DNA from: Sthenelais limicola
Taxonomy: Eukaryota > Annelida > Polychaeta > Phyllodocida > Sigalionidae
Reading direction: 5' to 3'
Assembly: GCA_942159475.1 (NCBI GenBank)
Contig: OW804097.1
Coordinates: 57,556,986-57,620,985 of the forward strand
DNA: 64,000 nucleotides
Made by a program: the position numbers and the translations under genes. The notes below the pieces were generated by a model. The model was not told the DNA's origin, made no database searches, and saw only the letters and a list, made by a program, of their open reading frames with translations. The stretch's first letter is position 1, and each line of letters begins with the position of its first letter. Positions 10,534 through 24,100 of this stretch are shown in pieces.

Positions 10534-11953
10534 CAGGCATGATTGTCTCTCATTCTAGAAAAATACCAGAAAAATGCCTATGGCACGATTAAATTATGAA
10601 CATTTGGAGAAAAATATTCCATTTTAAGGTTCTAAATTCGAATTTAATGATACAAAATTCATAATCACTTGGAACATAGACAAGATTCTGACTTCTAGTA
10701 TCTATCTTAAGTCTTATGAACAAGGAAAACATTTTAATTATCAAGGATTCTTTTTAAAAAAGTGGGTAATAAGCAAAGTCCCTAACTTGGGGTGCAGCAC
10801 TATAGTATCACATTTCTGTTGCAGGGCACACTTGTAGAAATGAGGGCGAGAGACTTGTCTACATCCTTGTATTAAAAGATCACTTTTCCATCAAGTACAC
10901 TTTGTAGCTACCGACAACTTTCCCCCCAATAAACTTTAATACTTAAAACAGCGATTTCTTGGTTGGGTTTTTATTTAAAGATATACACAAAACCATTGAG
11001 AGCAAAGAAGAACACAACAGCTTCTTTCCCTCATCATATTATTATTATCATCATCAACTCAATGACGCCATCTTTCTCCCTCAAAAATGATAACAACATA
11101 TATGTAAATATCACAGCAAGGCATTCAGTGCGCCATAAATGTACACATTAATTCTGATAATAATTCGTGGTAACGATTACATAAAACCTCGTTTATAACT
11201 TGGAAAAACTGTTTGAATGGTTGGTTTAATGCTACAATAATGTGAGGTATATTGGCAACTGGTATGGTTGATTGTTTAATAAGTCGGAATTTGTGGAGAA
11301 TAGAAAAACTCCTTCCAAGTTCACATTACTCGGATCATTTTTGCGTAGACTTCAATGGTCATTGCTTTGTTGAAGTGAAGTTTCAAAGAAATACTATAGG
11401 GGTAAGAATCTTGGCATTCTGTTGAGAAAAAACTTTTATTTGGGTTGTCTTTAAATCCACCATGGTCACATCTTGATATTAGTAAAGCTGTAACATTCTT
11501 CAGTGCAAGCTGTTATGCACAACAATAATGACAATGTTTTAAATACTCATCATATTATGCAATACAGAAATATTTCCTCTTGGCACAGGGATTGTGAAAA
11601 GAAAAACATATATAATATATTAAGATAAAGGGGGATATTTAACAATAAATATAATAACAATTATAATTATAATTATCATTAAATCTAAGGTCTTCACTAC
11701 TTCTTTCTGGCAACAAACTTTCAGTAATACTCAGTCAAGCCACACACGACACTTTAGGATGCATAATTTGATGATCAATATTTACAGTTGTATTAAGAAG
11801 TACACAGTTTGATGGGGTTGTTCCTCACAGAGAGAGAAAGGATAGTTTGCTGGGATATCATCATTACAATAGGAGATACAAAAAAGTCATGATGTTATGA
11901 TAGTCGCTTCTAGTATTTGTTATTTCTGTATTTATATGGCCTTCTTTCTGTCT
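10534..11953. other. AT-rich region 3' of PACRG
   Basis: No ORF or repeat family recognised. Minus-strand AATAAA motifs at 11435-11440 and 10970-10975 are possible poly(A) signals for PACRG, so part of this stretch is probably its 3' UTR. Confidence 0.5.
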
Positions 11954-12114
11954 TTAGTTCAGGTTGCACGACTCGTATGTGGGGACCATGTACTTGATGT
12001 TGATGAAGGCGTCCTCACCTCCAGACCTCTCAAATGCTTCTAATGTTTCCTGGATGAGGTCTCCAATGTTCTCTCGCTTCTGCTGGCTGTAGTCGATGCG
12101 GTCTCCGGAGTTCA
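11954..12114 (-). CDS. PACRG: PACRG coding exon 5 with stop
   Basis: 161 bases from a TTTCAG acceptor to TAA (plus-strand 11954-11956). Encodes [12 protein letters not shown] and the conserved C-terminus. Confidence 0.97.
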
Positions 12115-15100
12115 CTGAAAGATTATTTACGATTGTTTATTTTAAATATTTCAAAGATTTATTAAAAACTTTACGTTAGAAAGATCCCCATAAAACGAGG
12201 GATGATTTGCTGTAGTTTATGAGTTTTGTGGGATTTGATTCGGATATTTTCTTCGATTCTTTCCTTCATTCTCAAATAGTTTATATGTGCAGTCCCTTCA
12301 AAACCAATCGCTTCCACGAATCTATATCGGTGTAATTATGTGTAATCATCACCTATTTCACCCTTGGGACTTCATATACATTGTTTGAGAGTTGGTTCCC
12401 AGCCTGTACCTTAAATAAGCTAATGGTTTTTATTATTGAAAAGTTAACCACTGACAGTGCAGAGATTTTGTTTAAAATTAAAACAGTTCTTCTTTGCATA
12501 GAGGCGAGAAAAAATCGAAGCAGGATGGGGAGACAAGAAGAATACTGCAACACTCAGATTAAACAAAAAAATAACTAATTTGTATTTGAAAGAGAGCTTG
12601 CTTGAGAAAAACATGTGAGATTGTAAAAAGAAGATGAAATTGTTCATGCTATTATATGAAAATTAGTGAAGTGGTAGACTACACAAAGTCCCGCAGCCTA
12701 TTTCAATGTGTATATCTAGGCTGGGGCCCGTCGAACTAAGTGGAGGTAGTAGTGACTAATATGATAAGAGATCGATTTCTCTTTTTTTGTTTAAATACTT
12801 TTTTAACAATACAAATCAAAGACTTTCACAAGTCTAGTGAAGCGGAAAATAATTATAGGCAATAAATTCATGAGTAAATGTTTTCATGTATCCTTCATTG
12901 AAATAATTTTTTTTGAAATGATTATGAAAATATTAATAAAAAACTTTGCATAGAGTGGGATTTTAGTGACCCAAGCAGGGATTTGTGTTTCTTCTTACTT
13001 GCTATTTGATGTAGATGCAATCAAACAAAATTAATTATGAAATGCTTTATATTGTTTAATTGAATAATTGCAAGATGAATGACCAGTCTATTCATAAATC
13101 AAATCCGAACCTCAAATTATGAAATGTTAGGTAATTATGTTATAGAAATACACTAAAAATAATGCTTCATAGAGAAGCACAGTTATTTTTATCTGAAATT
13201 TCTTTTTTCTTTTTTTTAAAAAGAAGCGTCTATTTCTACACGCTTTCTTTTGAGCATGTATAAACATGTGATTCATTAATTCTTTACTATCTACTATTTC
13301 AGTTACTTCGATTAACAACAACAACAATCAAAATCTATTTAGAAGCCATGTTTTTTTCATGGACAAGTGATTTAAAATGTTTTTGGTTTCATTGATGAAT
13401 TAATTAGAATTTTCGCGAGTTGACGTCCCTCGACTTTTTCCAGTAGAGCAGATATACTTACAGTTCTTGTTTTTAAAGATGTTGAGGACGGGAAGGATCT
13501 GTCTGTAATATGGAACCAAGGCTTCTCCCACGTGTTCTGCGGCGACTACTAAGTGCTGGAGGACCTTGAGGGTCGTGCACATAACCTGGTGGTGTCTTGT
13601 GTTCAGTGCGTCTGCAGAACAACATTATTCACTCACATTAAATCATAGTCAAACAACTTGTAATTTTTTTAGCATAGATGAGAAGTGTAGCAACGAATAC
13701 AATTAAAGTTTAATAAAAATGTGAAATACTTGTCTATCATATATACTTGGCTTGGACCTAGGTTACCAATCAGATGATACACAGCGATGTGTACAATTAA
13801 TTAAATTCATAAGGATTCTTCGGTAGTTCTTATACAACATAATTAGATATTCACATATTGTTGTATCTTTATTATATAATTGTACTCTTTAATACAACAA
13901 TATATAAAGAGCCTGGTGCCAAAAATGTAACTGCCATTTATGTACATTTTTGTGTGAAATAAAGGAACCTTCGGGCTCCATTGAATAATAACAAAGTTCT
14001 TGTAATAACTTGTAATTCATTGTTCACCAGACTTTGCTTTCCGATCGATGTATAACAGTAATGCACTCAAGGAAACATCAAAGTATGATGTGTCAGTGGA
14101 ACAATTTGATTAATGACTTGAATGATCGATTTTAAAATGGCAAGGCTTTTAATAACATATCATATTTCTAAAGGAAAGAAACCTGATTGAATGATATTGC
14201 ATGATAAGATTGATCGCTCTTTTCTTGTACCACATAATTCTAAACCCGTCTTGTGATACTGTACACCCACACTGGTTTCTAAAAATAACCATCACACCAA
14301 ATGTGACGTCGTTTCTATTGTAGGGTTCTATTGTAGCGACTTCACCAAGGACACAACCATCTCCCATAAAGGTGTCGCTTGTTCACCAATCAAGATGTTA
14401 ATTGATAGATTGATTTCTTTGTAAGAGGGATCAGTTTCCAATCAGAATTTGATTTGTATATAAAAAAAATTATTAAAAAGTTGCAAGAAACATTAAGGGC
14501 CTAAGCAGTGTTTGGCAGCCTTTTCAGTCACTACTGCATGGGTCTCCTAATTAATGTATCTTTTTATATATATTGATAGCCTATCGGTTATAATGTAAGC
14601 AAAAAGCAATTTACCAATGTTCAATATTTCTTAACTTAATGAATGAATTAAATTCAGCAGGTAAAATAATATGACTTCATCAGCCACTGCCATATTAAAT
14701 GTTTCTTTTTGCTCTGTCTTTTTAAAAATTCACTCTAAAACTCATATTCCTCCTATACTGCCTCCATTATAAATGAATTTGTGAGGTGGAATTCCCAATA
14801 TCAGATTGATTGCCCTTTGGTCCATTCCCTTTGATATGAGTACCGAAACCTTTGACCGAATGACACCCTTTCTATCCTCGGTGAGACTCATTATTGAATT
14901 TCCAATATGGTTACGAATACCATGCATTCTTGGGGACTTGCACCTACTTAATAATTCTCAATTTGCCAATGCAATAGTGGAATTGTATAGGTTACTTGGC
15001 ATATGTTGTATACTTTATATGAATAATGATATTGGAATGACTGAGACCATATATCTTAAGCAGGGAAGATCTTATCAAATTTCACTAATAAATCCTACAA

Positions 15101-18100
15101 ACAAATGCCCATATTTCCATCTAATACCCCACGCACACATTCACGAATTGGGAATTCGTACGAATTCACATTTCGTGGACGAATTCGTACGAATTTTGAA
15201 GCAAAATAATTTGAAATCGTGAGTATTTTTCTGGCCCACACATGCACGAATTGAGACCCGATTTCATAAAAATCTGAAGTCGTGGCAGGTTAGCCCACAC
15301 ATTCACGAATTTTGCCACGATTTTCTATACGAAATGAATATAACCATCTTCTGAATCTGATTTTTATCAAGATTTATTCAACCTTCATCACATATTCTAT
15401 ATATTTATGTGCGTAGTGACATTATTCATCTAAAAAAGAAATAGGATTAGTAGAAATATCTGTTGAAAATGTGTGATGTGTTTCAGGAAAATGAGTCACA
15501 ACTCCCTATTTTCATATTTTTAATTCACAAGATCTTTTTATAGGAATGTTCTCATCTTTGAAGTATATGTACCATTTAAAGTTGTATGAATATATTTACC
15601 AAATTTCAAGAATTTGTAATCAATAAATCCTTGCATTTCTAAGGTCATCCCATAGAATATATTTAGCTGCTTTAAAGCCCACGCACACATACACGAATTA
15701 AAATCTGCCACAAAATTACGATTACTCGTAGATATAATTTTAACAAATTCGTGGAGGTGATTTTTGGAAATTGTGGTCCCAAATTTGGCGCACACATACA
15801 CGATCTCAGACTTTTTCTGAATCCGTGTCCACTAGGTCCACACTGGCACGAATTTGCATCTAGAAGGTTGCCACGAATTTGGAACCATTCTAATACATCT
15901 TGCAGTCATCAACCTGAGAATCATATGTATCATACCATTCAGTCGAATGAGACATATCACATACTGTGAGAATTCGTGCAATACAATTTTTTTTAAAAAA
16001 AACAAAAAAAAACAGGACTAAATCAAATATATAGAGCCTACTTGCTGCCACCATGGGCCTACATGAAGGTGGGTGCCTACGTCGGGGCAAGGTTTTCTGG
16101 CTATTTGGTAAAATATTTTCCACAGATATTGTTCATATGGCCCCCGTTGCATAACAATCTGCGAGCTCGTGGATTAATTGATTCTACGATGTCGTAGACA
16201 GCCATCTGCTATGACTGTATTGCATAACTTTCTATGACATCTTCTACGACATCGTACATCTCTTGGCATCCACGATCAATATTCTACGCTGCATCAATAC
16301 TGACATGTGAAATGTTTTCGAATATTTCTTACACTAAAAATGCCCGTAATGAGACCAAAAATCAAACCTGAATACTCATGGTTATGCTTATCTATTTCAT
16401 GGGGAAAATATCGAACTACATCCCTTTGGTGAAAAAATAAACGATGCCATATTCACTGGGTTAATATTCTGCCTTGTATTCTAAACGAGATCCTTAGAGA
16501 TCTGGATTGGAATGGCATTCTAAACGAGATCCTTAGAGATCTGGATTGGAATGACTTCTACTATGAAACTGACCCAGAAAAATGTTGGGACATCATGATT
16601 GATAGGATTAATCTCTACTTTAATCGAATGTGCCCTATGAAATATTTTAAGAATATCAGGAAGAAGTCTGAATGGTTGACCAAAGAAATCACCTCATTAA
16701 TGAATCAGAGGGACAAACTGTTTAGGTTAGCTAAGAAAAAAGGTGATAAAGATCTTCTTATACAAGCAAAAGGTCTCAGAAGCAAAGTAAATACCCTATG
16801 TAGAAATATGAAGAATCAACTGATCAAAGAAAAATTGGAGTCTGATAAAAACAACCCAAGAGCTCTCTGGCAGTCGATAAACAAAATTATAAGCCCTGAA
16901 AAAATAAGAACAAATATAGAAATTCAGTAAAAAAACAAAGAAGGATTACCGGTTGAACCAAACCTAGTACCTGATGTTTTTAATAATTTTTTCACTCAGG
17001 TTGGACCTACATTGGCTAGGGACATTCCTGATCCAACAGAAGATGAGAGAAATATCTTACGAGACCTCTCAGCAAAACAAGGTAAAACCATGATGAATTC
17101 TCCTAATACAAAATTAGAATTTAAACTTATTTCACCTAAGGAAATCATTCAAATATTATCAAATATCGACCCAAATAAGAGCTCAGGGGTTGCGAATTTG
17201 CCAGGGAAAGTACTCAAAGAATGTATTAGAGTGTTGGTGTTTCAATTTGCACATATAATAAATTTGTCATTGGTCCACAGTATCGTTCCGAATGCATTTA
17301 AATCAGCTACAGTCTCACCACTTTACAAAAGTGGTATAAAAACCTCTACCAACAATTATAGACTATATCAGGTATTTCTATACCTGCAAAAATATTAGAA
17401 AAAGTCATCCAAAAACAGCTTGCAGACTATCTAGAAACAAATGACTACTATTATCAAAAACAATACGGATTCCGAAAAGGTAGGTCCGTCAAACAGGCTC
17501 ATATTGATCTACTGCATCCAATCTATGACAGCCTAAATGATTCGAAATTAACGACAGTGGTTTTCTTAGATTTTAAGAAAGCATTTGATACTGTGGACCA
17601 TGACAAATTACTACAAAAATTAGAAAAATATGGAATATCAGGAAATACAAAAAATTGGTTCAGAAATTATTTGACGAACAGACAGCAAACTGTGAGGGTG
17701 AATGGTGTTTTTTCCAAGAAAGAAACAATAACCTATGGAGTCCCACAAGGAACTGTATTAGGGCCGATTTTGTTTTCCCTATATATTAATGATTTAAATG
17801 AAATAATTGAAAACTCAATTATTCAACATTACGCCGATGATACGGTTATTTTTAATAGCAACAAAAATGAAGAAAAATTATACAAAGAATTGCAGAATAA
17901 TTTGGACAATGTAAATGCATGGTGCAAATTAAATAAGATTTCGATGAATACTTCCAAAACCCAATATATTCAGTTCAATATAGGTAGGAAGAAACAACAA
18001 GAAACTGACTCTCATAGTCTCAAACTTGGAAATGAAACACTCACCCAGGTCAAACAATATAAATATCTTGGTCTTGTTATTGATGAGAAACTGACATACA

Positions 18101-21100
18101 CCGACCATACAACCAATGTAATTAACAAAGTCAGATGGAAGGTTAACTCATTACGAAAATCTGCCTACATCCTGGATAGAAAAATTAAAACTGAAATAGT
18201 CAAAATGCTTATTGTACCTATTATCGAATCAGGTGATATCTTCTATCAGTCAACAAACAAAAAGCTTCTTGGTAGACTTCATACTCTCCTGAACACAGCA
18301 ATTCGATATATATTCAAATTGCAGAAGAGAGAAAACGTGGAGAAAAAATATTCTGAACTCAATATATTAAATAATGAGAAAAGGACAGAACTACATATTC
18401 TAGAAGCTGCCTTTTACTTGTCAAAAAATAAAGAAAATCTAGACTTGAGAACTATTTCGACGAGGAGTCATGCACAAAATAGGAAAAAATTCAAAATTAA
18501 AACACCCAAAACAACATTCTACCAAAAATCTTTCATTTATATTGCTCAGTCAAAATGGAACGAGCTTTCAACCAATGCTCATGAAGCATCAAAATATGAT
18601 TTCAAGAAACAGATACAAAATGTACTATAATCTTACTCTAAGTCCATATACTTTGAATGAAATTTTTCATTCGAGATTGGGTTATATTGTTTTATTTATA
18701 TTTAAAAATATGTATGTAACCATACGGTACCATCTCACACCAAGCAGATCATGGTCAGTAGTGACATTGCGTCTCTAATACTCATCATTCAATCTGAAAT
18801 TTTAAAACTTATCTCTTTATTCACAATCTTTCCTAAAAAGACTATTACTTATAATTTATACTTTATTATATTTAAAATTAATGCTCGGACCAACGAGATG
18901 GTAACGTCTGGGAGAACTGGATTTGATCTAGATGACTGTATACCTATTTGTCTCTTTATTATTATTATTATTATTATTATCATTTACCCTTATGTAATGT
19001 GATGTTCGATAAATAAAGTAGTATCTTATCTTATCTTATCTTATCATAACAAAGATACTCTGCGATGCACTTATACCACATTTACCCATCTAAAAATATT
19101 CTAATAGTGAAAAAAGTTCAAATTCATCTTTCCAAATATACCAATATTCAATATTAAATGTTATTTTATTAATTTGATACATTGCTCATGTATTCATTTT
19201 TTGAACTTCAAAATAGGTTTCGTAATTTTCTACCATATTTTTTGGTGAAAGTAATAAAAGCCAGATTTTTTAAATTATAATAAATTACAATTATGGATGA
19301 TGTTCTCCCATACAGCATTTCGGCGTTTTAATGTCTCTCTACCTTTAAATTGTCATTTAATGTCATTTTTGAAGCCACGAGGAATCCTCCAATTCATGAT
19401 TCACTATTATGCAATGCACCTGTCGTTTATTTTTACGAGTCGCAAACAGACGTCGTAGTCATAGAAAAAAATGTCTACGACATCGTAGATAGACATTTGT
19501 TATGCAATGACCCCATGGTCAGAATTTGAAGTCGTTAACATTACACATTGCTCAATAGACACAAGCAGCTTGAAAGATGAATAATAACAGAATAATTAAA
19601 TAATTGTATCCCGACGTAGGCACCTGCGGATTTTAGCCAAATTGATTTCTTTTCAAAAGATTTTTTTTTTTTTTTTCTGGGGGCGAATTTTCTGTCGCTC
19701 TATTACCTTCGATTATCAATGTTGGGAGGTTCCTCTACCTAATTTTAACTTACGTCCCCCTCCATTTCTCTGAGGAGATTTCCCCACACCTTATCTTTGA
19801 TTTTTTTTCTTCCCTTGAATGACATCATTGAATGACATCATTGAATGACATCATTAGAATCGGCTAGAATCTCAAAAAAATAGTTTGCGACTTGTGACTC
19901 ATTTTCCTGTGACACATCAAATGTAAAAAATATTTGAAAAGAAAATGTAAAATTTTATATTGGCATGTGCAGAGGGGGAAGTGAGCATTATTCTATCATA
20001 GCAAATATGAAAAATCCCTTAATTTTGTTCCAATCATAATTCATTTACTGCACATTTCCATTTTCTTCCTAAATTCCCTTGATGGTACAGAAATGTTATT
20101 AATTATATATGGAAGAAAGCTACCGATTTCACCCAATTTCCATTTCATTATAATTAATCTGAGTTTAAGGTTTTGCCAAAGCAAACTCAGGTATTGCTAC
20201 CGAGAGAGAGCTTCAGGTAAGGGCTAAACCAGGTATAAGCTAGCGCTCCTCATGCCTAAGGCTCAGATCCTGGTAATCACTTGTAGGCAGCTATAAGGGA
20301 GGCGATCAATACACAACTAAACCATACACGTGTACAGGTGCACTACTCTGTGCAGACTTTAGCTGGGCCTTATCATCGTATATAAGAGCAGCTCAATGCT
20401 TTCTTCCTGAGATATATTGCTAAGAGATATATACTTGGGTTAAGAAATTCTGAGTCAGTTAATTAATTAAAACTTTATACGATCTTTTCTGACACTTAAA
20501 AGGAGGAAAGGACAAAAGGTATAGGTTTAAAACGTAAGGACTACGTCATCAGCCAAAGGGTTTCTGATCAATTTGATGTAATGCCAACTGATTTTATTAT
20601 TCTTTATAAGTTGTATTGACTTGTATTTAGAAATAGTGTAGCTATATATAAATGTATGTGACATGAAAAATAGGGGTTATTCGAAGTATGTGATTTTACA
20701 CACAAAATAATCAGTGCAGGCAAATTCCCCAGCATACATTTATTTCCCGTACTTTTTTTTTTTTTTTAGTAAATTGTCCTATGGCAGTTATTTTTAATGG
20801 CAGTTTATAGTTTGCTATTATACTCAAAATACAACTCGCTATGTAGATAGATAGTCATTGAAGTTTCCATTCTTAAACAATTATTTAAAATAGATCGATG
20901 TGGAAAAAAAACACCAAGAAATCAGCATGCAGGAATCCATTTAGCTCTTAAATATATAAAGCAGGAAATAATGTATTTGAGCGAATTACATGTTGGGTGG
21001 ACTATATGTATAAGCCTGCAACATATGAGACTGTTTATGTCGGTTGCCAAGGAAACAGGTGCAAATTGGGCACAAATAGGAGAATCATTTCACCTGTAGC

Positions 21101-24100
21101 CCACAACATGCATGGCTGTACACGAATTTGAACACACAATAGTGGACCAATTCCGAAGCTCTGATGTTCCATTCACTCATTAAATTGTCAGTGAATGATA
21201 TATTATCACATGAACACTGGGTTCATTTAATGTGGGGTTCTTGTTTTAACCCATTATAGTTAATTTTTGCCTCAGGCTCAATGAAAGAATGTCAGCATGC
21301 TCTCAGCTTTGTTACTGGGGGAGAGAAACCCTGTAGTAAAATGGCCGCTTTCTCCGATCTGGACGCCAGCTAAATGAACAGTTATATAGGGCCAGTTCAT
21401 TTACTGTAAAATCTATTATAGTGACCTCTTTAATCCGGACACCTCATCATTATGGACAGGTATAGAGGAACAATTTTTTTGCTGTAATTTCTACATATAT
21501 GGTGGCCTTATATATAATTATATAGTGCATCCCTAACCCGAACACCTCGCTTTTGTATACACTTTAACCCATGCAGTCTCAAGGTTGTCATAATACAGAG
21601 TTTTTACTGTACTTAAATACTAGAAATTAGTAAAAGTAGACTTACTTTTGATTGGGATGATAAGTTGTGGAATGACAGGCAAGATTTTAAGGCCACCATG
21701 TTCCAACATATCGTGCACACCTTGCCGAGCGAAGAATTCATATGGGTGCTCTATTTCACGGAGTCCATCAAAGAACAATGGCAGGTAGTGGTGGTAGTCA
21801 AGCTTCTCAATTTCAACCTAGGAAATACAAGATAACAACAATATAATTTCCAGGGATAAACAAAATCATTGCTTCATCATATAACAGTCCTTGAATGTAT
21901 TATTACTCTAGCTTCTATTTCTCAGTTTGGGTTGTGTTCTTTAATTGACGTGTTAATTTCTGATTAGCTTGTACATATTTTATTTTTCATCTGGATAATT
22001 TACTGTCGACTATATATATATCTGTATATTATGAATGACATAATTGGATTTGTTGTGTGTGTGGATTTTCTGTCGGAACAGGCAGTGAATAATTAAGGTG
22101 ATGGTGATCGAATTGGTTTTAAATTATTTTTTGATTTGTGAAAGTATTGTATCGTATCTGTGAATGATGATCTGTTGGAACTATTGCTAGCTTTCAAAGT
22201 TCACATCAGAGAGAATGGGACTCAGGCCTTACTTGTTTAAAACCTATACTGTTTAGATGTCAATTAATGAGATAATATTTATATTTGGCTATGATATTGG
22301 TGACATTTGAACACTATTATTCTCGCTATTTTATTATATATGCAAGTGGCCGGGTTTTGTTGAAGGATGCCTTAAATTAGCTGGTTCATTTCTTACTAAA
22401 ATGGGTATTTATACATGTGGGATCCATCTTTTCTATATGTATCTGTTTCTCTTGTATTCGGTTTAGTTTCTTATTGTCACCAAATCATGGACCAAAGTAA
22501 TTATGTGGTTTAAGAATTGATAATATATTGTGAAGTGTCATAATAATTAATACAATTTATATCAGCACTATCAAATTACTATCAACATATAATTTTCAGG
22601 GGATACATTTTCCATTAACTAAAAATGAAAATGTGACATTAGGTTTGTATAAAGTTACCTTCCGAGGCGTCCCATTTTCGTAAATCTAGCACGATAGTTA
22701 CAGATATTATTTTTTCTACATCCATATATTATTTGCTTACAATTAGGGTGTTTTAGTATTTAAACCTTCTGAATGTGAAAACAATCTGTTGAAGCCATGG
22801 TAGAGTCCACCAATACTAATACTATTCTTCAAAGACGTGTATCAAACGCATACATGTAATTTAACTATTTTGTATGGATTCTATGAATCCGCTACAAAAT
22901 GATACTTCCAGTGAATCAATCGCTTCAGATCTAAAAATTTGTTCCATGCATCTAGATGTTAGCGAAAATTATTTTCAAAAAATTCCAATAATAATCATAA
23001 TAAAATTAACTGAGATAAAATAGTACTTTAGAATAATTTATTCATAAAAAAAACATTTACTTATGATAATACAAAGTAAGTTTTAATAGAACCTTGTGTG
23101 CACCCTAAACCAGCATGCGGTCAAATATGACTTCTCGGTCTTTAAATAAATCTATTTACCACTTTAAAACCCTCGCGAAATTTAAGCAAGAACAGTGGAA
23201 ATAATCAATATCATTATACACAGCACATATATTCAAGTAATCAATCGCACTGCGCATTTTTGTCAATAACAAAATGTGATCCATTATATATTCTCAACCC
23301 TATAATAGCAATCGGTATTAAACATTTAATCAAATTGTCAGCCGCCCAATCAATATTCAATACTTCTAGAGTATATCATGGCCAGGCAAAATCAGTCTTA
23401 TACCGCATCTATTATAGTTTTATAAAACTGTATAAATAAACATAAATCTGGGAAACTTTCAACTGCATGTCTCTGGCATTATGCTACATCTGGGAACAAA
23501 TTCTAAGAGAAATTAATCAATTTGAATTCGGTGAGTTTAATTCATAATTATAAATGTTTGTCAATTAATATGAGGTATATATGTTTATAACACCACAATT
23601 CTGTGCATATATTCGGACACTCTCATCCAGTAGAATATGATACAGTTTACATGCTGCTTGTGGTATTCTCATTGACTGAACTCATTAATCTTGCAATGTT
23701 AGTGACCAGTCGACCATGCAGAACCATTATTAAGCCCCTGTTCTGAGACAGTTGGCGGTAGTGAGGCAATGCCAATTCTCCAGGCAACCCCACTGCAAAC
23801 CGCTTCTTGTAACTGTAAGCAGCCAATTTGGCAGCTCACAAAATTAGTTTACTCTCAGGCAGTCAGGGCTCTTCTTTTCTTCCTCGTCTCTCAAAGACCG
23901 GCATTGTGTATAGCTACCTATGGTTATATATAATGTATGCATGTTAAATAACCATTGCTAATATTTATTCGAAAAGAGCAGGGTATCCCATTTCTTTAAT
24001 AGCGTGTTTCATTCCCCGTCCTGATAGGACCAAATATACAAAATGATGGTGTCAAAACAGGTTGTAAAACAACCGATCAAAAACCGATAAAAGCTGGAAA

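Larger units (their letters stand above)
16141..19514. mobile_element. TIR DNA element carrying a LINE, flanked by ATGG
   Basis: Left end CCCCCGTTGCATAACAA and right end (complement) GGGGTCATTGCATAACAA are imperfect terminal inverted repeats. The subterminal TCTACGATGTCGTAGACA is present at both ends in inverted order (about 16171 and 19480). ATGG flanks both sides (16137-16140 and 19515-19518), consistent with a 4-bp target duplication. No transposase is visible; the middle is filled by a LINE. Superfamily not assigned. Confidence 0.7.
13612..21645 (-). other. PACRG intron 3, with nested mobile elements
   Basis: 8 kb intron. 15118-15870 holds a degenerate repeat cluster, 16050-19660 the nest of MITE-like repeat, TIR element and LINE. 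From 13612 to 15117 and from 19860 to 21645 the DNA is AT-rich without recognised genes; a 13-bp unit TTGAATGACATCA occurs three times in tandem at 19815-19855. Confidence 0.8.

Noticed and set aside
14806..15222. 138-codon ORF in PACRG intron 3
   Set aside because: Its end runs into the CACGAATT repeat cluster and no domain is visible; likely chance.
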